Shown: one piece after another, positions 29,001 through 30,786 of the stretch
Layout of the letters: each line of letters starts with the position of its first letter
Numbering within the stretch: the first letter of the stretch is position 1
NCBI GenBank assembly: GCA_002308575.1
Contig: DBVY01000036.1
Span: forward strand, 24,086 to 54,871
Source of the DNA: Christensenella sp. UBA1252
Lineage (GTDB): Bacteria > Bacillota > Clostridia > Christensenellales > CAG-1252
Direction of reading: 5' to 3'
DNA: 30,786 nt
Position numbers and translations under genes: made by a program
Notes under the pieces: generated by a model
Seen by the model: the letters and a program-made list of their open reading frames with translations, nothing else
Told to the model about the DNA's origin: nothing
Database searches by the model: none

Positions 29001-30122
29001 CGTTACGAAATTGCCGGTGACCTGCGCGCCGCTGCAATCGCGGAACATTGCGATAAAGCCCGCGGTGACGTCGCCGTGGTAGGAACCGCCGCTCATGCTG
29101 TAAGCAACGGCGGAACCCGTTGCCTTTACGGTGCATCCTTGGACCTTGCCGCCGCCGGACAACATTCCGATAACAACGCCCGCCGGGTGCACGTATTCCG
29201 AGTCGTTGTAAGCGTAATCGTTGAGTCCGATCCAACCGGAGAGATCGTCCGGCTCGTAATAAGAAACGTGATCCGCCGCCAAGACGGACGCGCCCGATTC
29301 GATCGTGCAATTCGAAAGCAAACCGAACTGCTCTCCGATGATACCGCCCGAGAAAATCATATTTTCTTGCCCGTATGGATTCTCTTCAACGTCCGTGTCC
29401 TCACGAGTCAACGTTACGAGGGTAGCGCTCGAAACGATCTTCGGGCAGTTGACAACGCTGCCGTTATTTTGCCCGATGACGCCTCCCGTACGCGTCTTTA
29501 CGTCGTCCGAATCAGAAAGCGCGTCGATCGAACCCGCAATCTCGATTTCGCAGTTTTGGATCGTACCCGAGTTGATACCGAACATACCGCCGTAATAGAG
29601 GTGGTCGCCGCTCGAATGTTCCACTTTCATCGAGCCGGCGTAATAGTATTTGAGGGCGGAAACCGTTCCTTGATTCTTGTTCGCCAAGCCGCCCGCCGTG
29701 TTAATGTGTGCCGTAAACGCAGTCGTGACCCAAACGATGCGATTGTTTCCGTTGATCGCGACGCCCTGCGGGATGTTCGCGCCCTTGGTTGCCCAGTTGC
29801 TCGCCGTGATCTTAAAGTTCGCGGTCAGCTGATAGTTCCGATTCGTTTTTCCGGAAAAGAAGATATAGCAAAACTCCAACGCCTGATCCACGATGCCGTC
29901 CGCCGCTTTATAGTTCTCTCTGACTTGCTCCGTAGCCGACGAAAACGTATTTACGACGGTATCGTTTACTTCGACATACGAATAAGACGCATAGTCGATT
30001 GCGCTCGCTTCAACGGGGATGAGGAACGCGGAAAGCAAGATCATCGCGATCAAAAACACGATCGCGATCGCGAAGACCAGCGCGGATCCGATTCTTTTTC
30101 TTCTTTCTGTCTGAGCCATCAT
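11085..30122 (-). CDS. Giant membrane-anchored modular surface protein (6345 residues; GLUG-type beta-solenoid, InlB-like and MBG/YDG-like repeats)
   Basis: One frame runs 19 kb without interruption. Domain order: Sec signal peptide (1-41, RRKR then a long hydrophobic core, ending ASA); first GLUG-rich solenoid (about 60-560); about 14 further compound modules to about residue 5070; YDG/MBG-like Ig domains (about 5205-6110); one membrane helix (about 6115-6136); a basic PKK-rich stub; and an acidic Glu/Ala/Pro/Gly tail with a Lys/Glu helix (to 6345). There is no LPXTG motif, so anchoring is by the helix. The ATGATG start follows GAGGT. The second ATG, three bases on, is equally possible. Such proteins are usually adhesins or matrix proteins, but no enzyme or ligand site is visible, so the function is unknown. 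It is probably preceded by another surface-protein gene and followed by the ECF S component. Cysteines are sparse apart from one Cys/His cluster near residue 5508. Confidence 0.93.
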   Translation of the reverse strand: MMAQTERRKRIGSALVFAIAIVFLIAMILLSAFLIPVEASAIDYASYSYVEVNDTVVNTFSSATEQVRENYKAADGIVDQALEFCYIFFSGKTNRNYQLTANFKITASNWATKGANIPQGVAINGNNRIVWVTTAFTAHINTAGGLANKNQGTVSALKYYYAGSMKVEHSSGDHLYYGGMFGINSGTIQNCEIEIAGSIDALSDSDDVKTRTGGVIGQNNGSVVNCPKIVSSATLVTLTREDTDVEENPYGQENMIFSGGIIGEQFGLLSNCTIESGASVLAADHVSYYEPDDLSGWIGLNDYAYNDSEYVHPAGVVIGMLSGGGKVQGCTVKATGSAVAYSMSGGSYHGDVTAGFIAMFRDCSGAQVTGNFVTLSTHTTAFYIEDFDLGVSWLLNYAFGKDTYKVHVYSGGFIGRTSGGGMTIANNVCLIDGGNDLIEDGVSFDVEYKARAGLFAADEDASGNIGTNNWLVRKLDQCNTDRVIANDMGTSSNLNHLNIFGDGSIIAVPSTSSTTAISITVKPGKSPFYGMTDDMSKSSPTFNTARTISLSGSTKKVKYLVFIDDNITSGGELTQLANDINLIKSDVWSKLGSTNDDHRAHFSGTSGVTLSWLNVKLGKDILVREGTPVIEEFRGTFDGQNKKIEFAAGSTISHDYEADGDNGNCFSDYYGVPEDDREEPYYSLYYTGLFASNLGIIKDLKIDFGGTISDDRGVAFDLSDGASYIADDINDRTFTYTEFFDNQQATLLAPSALEADKSYAYFFTGNGYNAARGLKNPGYVDVRSVQSLCFVANYYCGVLVGKNSGTVSNVSLNMSKSSYLGVSAANVKIGGLIGYNAGSFSDVTVKIYGKIRGKAKYAADVGGVVGENNSTNDMRNVCAYIGGEITLEHVSTYHKAVYYLFKKVSKETVARTSDDMKDVIAGTPSGFLNFNPAIVVKQLMAQKTEKIFGAMVPDPTTGSMTEEYESTSVTYDTYGYQSVGAIIGYNSGSGAKLINSSGSIGNKGEFNTPTLNCDSKYVQNIGALVGRVKPKKNASTATPVTFQNAWAVMPYEEYSKMAAGEPNRAIVGDFASDSGNTGTHRVYVQETIAIGEANNNTIRFTLEAKEGLVFSGWYLMEGTNRTMQTAGLDGNYFTPLNQNENGNTFVVEVVPLQLFKAQDIAKIASSTNEGRDYINVTFTLGTNITLESTYVPIGTVEHPFCGTFDGSGLKVTLNGVAANSEYAGLFGCLGAQGTVKNIHVAVGTQTGSTKVRYAGAVVAVNNGTVGQDSAAVKVYAEINASLIAEIVGGVVGENRNLVQNVEAIYTGNGSLTPAATDTSKEVIAGGIVGNNEQILETVPIIKNGIADFRIYASKMGISTNNTKFVLGGAVGSNGAGAAVYSVVSCVTGANAFMNGTLGSKGSQNKLRGFIIGRNESSYVDTLWCLFRSLSTSANNLKDPAFGAPVSIYRDKGEGTPDTSKAVLVNGTNYLNANSMIQYGKGSVSVSIVKYISGNETKGGQIRFISEKYSGDSDPEFYDYVADFYTGEIATVLQGNSGSVYAPPVGFIGGDFYACFQKSSLGSQEDYAYVASKIDSDFRLYVRYQITNSFMIDSATATKALGASEEKPFRGSINGNGCTITMDSASSMHAFVGVLGENDGTYYSEIKNLKFVVQAGTYITHSSDNVKYGFLTNINYGTISGLTMNVRGYIRIKNGYAGAIAGKNGGVISSANVVFEYANYLGNDGYGAVLAKYAGGAVGLNEGVIGSASSNSVIVSVQAGGDYGCAVYGSETAGGIVGTNAASGTVISPIVTISGILGGKYVGGIAGSNLGSIESGFSSINKKASYFGNEAFGGVTGENNGVIGDVKENYEALVRTYIYEEPAYGSSVTIIVDGVTSGTRKTKRFGGAVGNNKENGQIFSVLAEVHANAIASEAAGVFAGENAGSISYCNAESANNCNVYAKKAGAVTGINTGEIRTTMVMVKGNVGSKANGENGIVKSDYAGGFAATMTGSVAHSVVSIYGDFYGTTTGLGAGQAHNNAGENAWVQVINSTKNPNCPTADSGFNSIRVMNDTLLQVTLDYKTNLFTFRSVIKNPRGWYSDISDWNDDGKGRITEKNQGLQNSATYTPASTLVDQMVHLSYVDLHISNSQALSNLASLINGHDYYRGVLFTVDNEIQLNSLSVLTPIGNAEHPFDAIFDGGYHKITFASGSAISGMEYAGLFGYTTKTAIVRNFILDISEGVTIGGVNTFEIGALVGRNEGLIENVFVNLSSPLIYNSGRRYAGSCVGYYDSASEETHAFNTCISVLNGRESIIGNGTTGNQFGVNEIAVLGSGLTYITFVEDYSPGTTDPIRVKYYVPDGTVGNSTFKARCAEFFLNFGGWYSDIRTGELVNSYPGFETIYGSITYNSDDKDVSITPAYNARDIKVVLSFIALSIGDENDFIRFAKNINTYGDQGAKFTLLNDITVNFNNSESVGTPDRPFTGLFEGNGHVLNVTGNMIKREYAGVFGYIGNGGVVRNLHINVTGENVKVGDTSTLYAGMGVGLLRGEIKNFVVTLRADTIVFTTQGLPSTGGIVGRAESGYTINNAWLVLAENATVTNPVGIDTYYVENRSVKGEGRSMRQVGVGSLMIFIESDGSKITFDATEIDEDGRDGFYGYIDNTDVVNEVVEPIHDGAAGASLFIWTVKPGDSVSNDMLAIFINKYISSIEDLERTSRNVRLGRNYRGITYELTKDITLNEVGFEPIGGEVVTGAGTSYVNYVERDFIGGFDGKGHTITMPEGLVINARYAGLFGRVGAQARIKNLTVNAKCAIGYDTGENTTRTIYAGVLAAYALGGEYKNNVVILDKKATLYGSVGYGRTFGYLPRNVGNVATNCWAISYNSRMNYELNADEIRYNSAYVSPSNFLDDGNNQGGVNNIMVVAAGQVGVIRQPNDATRYHFTYSGTSYWYDLNTFAGDKAASIGAQNGSFEPDANTKRVGYNVSFLNSEINSIADLKQFAQNVNDGYNFYKLTFTLRSNVTIGENDEFVAIGTAINGVNGTFDGLGHSITLARGADIGGTYAGIFGSVAEDGTIKNLRILLEGSIGHDEYTSAQVEMGAINSLYAGAIAYNKGQVENVVVISNGSKIRTLNGVSGLVIGYDATNLLKNVWGLVDASDLIATVGEASTGDSSVNTMKIVGIGTVNATFKDASTSDYRMRFDSTSDIPVSGWFKSFEKSWQISEAMLAGGVLTSGVHGYLIAPIDLSAVSYEVAVIKTTIENAEELIAVAEDVNIGGYSFETMTFTLGANVEIPAITTGEYLPIGTEKHPFKGTFSGKLGDDYYSIILREGYSVGGVFGYNKGEIKDLRVTVNGTIGEITSSSDHVYGTIAAFNEGVIERCFVEITEKGKVLGYTAGGVVGRNDGEIKDCIVLVNGQIRAESREANTINAGGIAGINYGVIEGTGDYGDWKTIGLLPKANRYVKEAGDFVLREYDLEANVFLYGKISAISNKSGGIANAGGAIGNNYAGSASYLIVYVQNDALVEANAVTENGGRAGGFVGYARSSINHNVAFLFGEALSSGYMGGMIGYLDGVTVMNGWLVTYNRVMQTAGYGAKTINNLNVKGNGTVKASIDTIAKSVMFTNMTDDNGSKLDGWYLASGVQIDAQTGNVGEGGNTFLPKSNVQNKYVMVVFVNTEIRTASDLADMAASVSSGLSGEDIVFTLMNDVTVEAGDLTGTIGTIEYPFNNVFDGKNFTLTMKGGSIAGEEYFGLFGYIGNAGVIKDLNYVLEEGTYGSENAGYVGALASYSQGEMKDFTITLSENAKIVGNVVGAVVGYNLGTVSGATIVIDGEVQAKGNDNTCVAGGVIGINNGYFADSSIALGETSSLSSSGAASGYSGGIAGENYKGVDRISVAFEGKISVSASLSAYAGVGVGLNLGYLDNAYIEVIGGTLEGGVSGGFAGNNVNAVTDSLIKIVGCSLGGTDSAIGANLVLEDTKVNNVWVYTDAIESVSACALVNSMTYEEGLVLTCPSKQDVLDGKIAFTTDVASMTDAFATFAEIRNGVCAAGSGAHLKNISYAGTVMTYKTFDIVSVTPESRRIAGVKAMLSARKTIGSGAELYAFSQAVNGGAYTFGTATFTLVADFDLPANTFLPDGLFEAIGSSSALPASVTIEGNHHVVTVGDTTLTCGLFGTTNATIRNIGLRLSKTETDAYLAANNGGSIQNAVVYLENGAVVSGGLFMKEGAGTATNLWVVTRVDYALDQGSVSYSVVRINGVGSVVQSGETDMILSAVAEGDMIFIGWTKAGAIISAELPMNTASCEKAIYTAEFISTFIDTTYKFTVLSDVILLGYDGTDETFTLGANITVPAPLTGFKTNVFKGTFEGNGCSLIFGAGFTGSVLGKFAGKMQNVRVDLSAIADGVTIFEGDQRVTLKNVVFVENRSVLSMGAPIDATNVYFETSNASLYEAFKTTSVYKDNYSVIYGNGVENVRYEFGDTIHAEAVSTETQVFAGWFGEQGEVADQVISTKEIALSKEKGNCYMLNYVNRVLSSEDDLIRLATAVAGAFEFEGETFLVTDGGFTVSSSIATIGSADHPFKGSIVGGANSVIYFSADYNTFIYSLHGELKDIVFEFATGVNLLDGGALVRINKGLMSAIIVLSSTNTLAFKNGAALCRTNGGEIKNCWFVTGGNETSVTEGSLVGVNEIRVDQNTIIDASYQKTNIGTKVSFEFIPLVGSFVCLYDYEGKVVFPGAYNYATGFYTAPESASGAKISVKSISSVCLEDELVYLGYLTAEGGLANGSVISLSNDLVVRRNLPTIYFDGITLDLAGHSLSMNAMGEGSLFTARTQGGTFKNGVVYLQKGHVALAAAGATMKNVVLSLADSGMAIPSYRSDNAIVMTFDKAYKTSIPVTSGTYSFVYYEKGAAITPSYDGETPVFTGSDNEEFYFAAIVSLSAKEKEAVYAPARVASEIDFNKLARATEVSSTKLSGRTVTITESFDANGTTVFPLLGFKGALSGPGTITITGGTFNEGFITLGEGGSVEKIALAFKSATIGANAFQGTNVTLCTVVTYQTGSAKHEETVASYMNVYGDGAIEVSFGEGIVYTAVAKGNYALRSWKDKNGTVVNQDTSGNAKSSYALAEPASAVFALRYLVSVNFTGVTEDDLKNGAANMPEFTGLGVYFADELEASGTKINVNVKDIGSGYMFWGLTATTAYETATRNASDAWKYQINWTVGHYNIVLNAELTYVPMEWVSETYTGAAITVSTAALTAITTRANGLGYNVISNYSALGATPPLVDGKPFHAGSYLVNYKIYSGSKMLCNATSGLEINPAILTFKSLAIKDKVYDGTVDAELLPGSMQIQGFKGGDAAYVSVNGVKFAFKDANAEQGKVVVVSGKAKLVSTDPNGEHRYVYLDYAFDGNEITSVQEGLIRANISRATLELEVASIETDYLSQFSSPVAFVPTVKSGLLTKDRANYEAVASKILTRENANVYDAGAYRIIVGDSLALKNYNVVMTGQEAYYIVHPTEIKIFFDLDEIEYGDTDYKPKYHVCDGTMCGSACSHKGMKEGEELYFDAITYNAGGALLPSETVRYDLACLFSDRNKNYSVVSGDGYALVDGVKKAVLKAEGVLKVKPKKLTVYADAERNVKSVGKRNEIIYASLTQGKSFVEKTHTLVVSREAGERVGRYPLVYKVLDGETDVTARYDITSEIDGGNFYEIKKVAIRLKPNKTSVIYGTVVSTIKYTPIVGDGSISMDDLYFAMFGQEKKGATLSDVGVNALVGYDESTILNVGEYDAVFSAELATQAAVDCISGVTMQSGQRMIIVTKKYLTITISDFTKTYNGVSDFRESLVSFTSSGLLDKDKDAVKIVAEKYNVQNAISVGNYKINGTFVLKPTKPEYAPIANNYFIVVIPGDFTINPTSVTIKAEVGYFDSQGVFTPASIMRTDLEALNTIYYGDNKAILKFSIEKGASFLKIPAGSSDKEASDFIASELKISYYRLSRLVPAAGKKTVDELGLIAANNNVKATFNANVAVAPVSIIIKLMPTTKTIGEADPGISYVLSAEDPYDDYAEIPDYFDIAEGTFDIYVTGERTEGESLGSYEYSNIKIDIVNAYSGESLFDKSSATGAAFAGNISKEGISDAKLIIQQKSFLKTTAGKILVYGGSVAAMAALTIFIIVALNKASKRRAFKPKKPKKPKTPKKKKEKAPEGENPEGEAATTEGETTSPEGETAPEGETPAVENPNAEGAEGAQTEGAAEGQEPATAEPAEGEAAETVGESAAETVAAEGASEAEGTSVISEDAITDEAPSAETPAEEKPLSEKEKKKLEKEEKKRAKEEKKAGKKFVASSESVKAPSEDLLADEAPSAENAEESLSEDKTSEGDKNDAQV
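11545..11634 (-). repeat. Imperfect short tandem repeats encoding the EGE-rich tail
   Basis: Five imperfect units of 15-21 bases, each around a CCTTCGGGCG-like core (starting near 11545, 11563, 11584, 11605 and 11620), encode PEGE/TEGE units in the cytoplasmic tail of the giant protein. All unit lengths are multiples of three, so gain or loss of a unit would keep the frame. Confidence 0.7.
11795..14510 (-). other. MBG/YDG-like Ig-domain block of the giant protein
   Basis: Residues about 5205-6110 switch from solenoid modules to Ig-like domains of the kind found in bacterial adhesin stalks. Recurrent signatures are KVYDGTVDA (about 5300), IEYGDTDY (about 5494), SVIYGT (about 5688), KTYNGVSDF (about 5795) and IYYGDNKA (about 5910). 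Each is near the start of a beta-rich unit that tends to end in a strand such as GNYKING or GDFTINP. They probably form a stalk between the membrane helix and the solenoid. Domain borders are approximate. Confidence 0.7.
14900..29950 (-). repeat. Array of about 15 degenerate compound modules within the giant protein
   Basis: Protein-level repeats, not near-identical DNA repeats. A typical module has a header of the type S-x-x-D-L-x-x-(F/L)-A, a strand FTL-x-x-(D/N)-(I/V)-T, the motif IGT-x-x-x-PF-x-G-x-FDG-x-G-x-x-I, then AGLFGY-x-G-x-x-G-x-IK-(D/N)-L, several GLUG units (G-G-x-x-G-x-N-x-G-x-I), and often an InlB-like linker with GW(Y/F). The FDG-type motifs fall near residues 634, 1200, 1609, 2172, 2460, 2747, 3019, 3287, 3707, 4124, 4340, 4554, 4780 and 4967. 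An earlier solenoid near 60-560 makes about 15. Spacing is irregular (about 170-560 residues). Confidence 0.8.
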
Positions 30123-30171
30123 AGTTTTACCTCTATTTTATTTTACTCCATTGGGCGGTTGAAGTAACTTA

Positions 30172-30190
30172 AATATACTTAATAATTATA
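30172..30190 (-). promoter_or_regulatory. Candidate promoter elements upstream of the giant gene
   Basis: In the AT-rich part of the 124-nt gap before the giant gene, the - strand carries a perfect TATAAT (30190-30185) and then AAGTATATT (30180-30172), the latter also found before the ECF S gene. Neither has a good -35 at 16-18 bases; upstream of TATAAT the DNA becomes GC-rich hairpin. Position and -10 similarity are the only support. Confidence 0.3.
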
Positions 30191-30201
30191 TTATTTATGC
30201 G

Positions 30202-30259
30202 CTCGCGCGCCCTGCGCGAGGCTCGGAAGGGATCCACTCCCGCGTTTTAGGACGCGGGA
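30202..30259. other. Two GC-rich hairpins after the upstream surface-protein gene
   Basis: Hairpin one has 7 bp (CTCGCGC 30202-30208 with GCGCGAG 30214-30220, loop of 5). Hairpin two has 8 bp (30238-30245 with 30252-30259, loop of 6) and includes the stop codon of the upstream gene in its loop. On the - strand neither is followed by a proper U-run, although an A/T-rich stretch follows the first. They could slow or end transcription from the upstream gene before the giant gene's own promoter. Confidence 0.4.
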
Positions 30260-30561
30260 ATGAATTTAGCGTACAGGTTCAACGTCAAATCGTTGACGTG
30301 CGTATTGGACGCCAAAACCTTTTCGGAGGCGACGAAGGGCTCGTCGCCGGCTTGATCGTAATACCAACCGGCGAACGTATAACCGCTCTTCGAAACGGAA
30401 ACCGTTCCCGCGATATACATTCCGTCGCCGACCGCAGTCGTTCCCACGATCGAGCCGTCCTTAATAAAGTTCACCGTTATGCTTTGGACGACTTCCATCG
30501 TTACGGTGACCGAACCGAAGTAGTTCGTGCTGTCCACCGAGATGACCGCTTGATAATTGAG
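30247..30561 (-). CDS. C-terminal fragment of a surface protein ending in a Listeria-Bacteroides (InlB B-type/Flg_new) repeat
   Basis: About 104 codons are open, from 30561 to the TAA at 30247. The last 70 residues form a clear InlB-type repeat: ITVNF, a central GYTFAGWYYD, and a closing LNLYAKF. The GTG at 30537 has no ribosome binding site, and the frame continues upstream of it with plausible protein (NYQAVIS). I therefore read this as the 3' end of a longer gene cut at the sequence joint near 30558, not as a small gene. The protein ends right after the repeat with no membrane helix or LPXTG, so it would be secreted or anchored through its missing N-terminal part. Confidence 0.75.
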   Translation of the reverse strand, partial: LNYQAVISVDSTNYFGSVTVTMEVVQSITVNFIKDGSIVGTTAVGDGMYIAGTVSVSKSGYTFAGWYYDQAGDEPFVASEKVLASNTHVNDLTLNLYAKFIPAS

Positions 30562-30564
30562 CTA
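30553..30564. other. Probable joint: chimeric assembly or recombination breakpoint
   Basis: To the left the DNA is GC-rich and codes on the - strand; its frame hits a stop at 30564-30562. To the right it is AT-rich and codes on the + strand; its frame hits a stop at 30554-30556. Two unrelated coding frames in opposite directions that both end inside the same dozen bases indicate that the two sides were joined here. Confidence 0.75.
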
Positions 30565-30786
30565 CAATGTTTCTATCACATCTGTAAAGGGTGTAAGCCA
30601 ATATACAATTTCTTACACAGGAAATTCAGATGCAGCAACAAGTGGCACATATACAGTGAAGTATGGTGATACTGTAAATCTTGGAGTAACAGCTCTTGTA
30701 GGTTACAATATTGCTGCTTGGGATGTAACAACAGGTGTAACAATTGTGCACAACGGACAAGCAAGTGCAAGCTTTGAGATGCCAGC
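30557..30786 (+). CDS. Fragment of an AT-rich gene for a surface protein with a divergent InlB-like repeat (both ends missing)
   Basis: The + frame is open from the joint to the window end (76 codons). The product has the pattern Y-x-V-x-I, then YTVKYGDTVNLGV, GYNIAAWDV and ASASFEMPA, which is typical of divergent InlB B-type/Flg_new_2 repeats in secreted clostridial proteins. Codons are AT-rich (ACA, GTA, AAT, AGT, GCA), unlike every other gene in the window. No ribosome binding site precedes the TTG at 30557, so the true start was lost at the joint. It may come from another genome. Confidence 0.65.
   Translation, partial: MSYNVSITSVKGVSQYTISYTGNSDAATSGTYTVKYGDTVNLGVTALVGYNIAAWDVTTGVTIVHNGQASASFEMP

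Noticed and set aside
14900..29950. CRISPR array or DNA satellite in the repetitive region
   Set aside because: The repetition is at protein level with irregular spacing and diverged DNA; there are no identical 25-40 base repeats with spacers.
11085..30122. A nonribosomal peptide or polyketide synthase, or a polymorphic toxin, as explanation for the giant gene
   Set aside because: No adenylation, ketosynthase, carrier, RHS or toxin-tip motifs are present. The chain is repetitive beta-rich surface modules with a signal peptide and a membrane helix.
30201..30260. Hairpins as an attachment site or inversion site
   Set aside because: The stems are short (7-8 bp) and GC-rich, with no matching copy seen elsewhere in the window and no recombinase gene nearby.

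Overview
The window reads as a chromosome segment from an anaerobic Gram-positive bacterium of the Clostridia type, probably an uncultured gut lineage. The reasons are the gene order dgt-dnaG-rpoD-trmK-nif3-zinc ribbon, a housekeeping arrangement typical of Firmicutes, together with strong GGAGG-type ribosome binding sites, an ECF-transporter S component, and very large surface proteins with GLUG, InlB-like and MBG-like repeats. Base composition is moderate (GC slightly above half by eye, not computed).

Layout. Left edge, + strand: the 3' part of a membrane-anchored surface protein (2-1570), followed 13 nt later by a pyridoxamine/pyridoxal kinase (1584-2432). Both face a bidirectional terminator (2448-2476). 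From 2495 to 30561 everything real is on the - strand. In transcription order, right to left, the genes are: the end of an InlB-repeat surface protein (30247-30561); one uninterrupted 6345-codon surface protein gene (11085-30122); an ECF-transporter S component (10278-11024); then a tight run of dGTPase, DnaG primase, primary sigma factor, tRNA methyltransferase TrmK, Nif3-family protein and zinc-ribbon coiled-coil protein, ending in a PutP-type sodium/solute symporter. Neighbours in this run overlap by 1-14 nt or lie 18-22 nt apart, so it looks like one operon.

The giant gene takes up more than 60% of the window. Its product has a signal peptide, about 15 degenerate copies of a compound beta-solenoid module, a block of YDG/MBG-like domains, one C-terminal membrane helix and a 209-residue cytoplasmic tail that is basic next to the membrane and then acidic (Glu/Ala/Pro-rich). 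It has no LPXTG sorting signal. Similar acidic low-complexity tails, all predicted cytoplasmic, occur on three other membrane proteins here: the left-edge protein, PutP and the ECF S component.

At about 30553-30564 composition and coding direction change at once. A GC-rich - strand reading frame and an AT-rich + strand reading frame both break within a few bases of each other. This looks like an assembly chimera or a recent recombination joint, so the last 230 bases should not be assumed to belong to the same genome.

No tRNA, rRNA, CRISPR array, insertion sequence or phage gene was seen.
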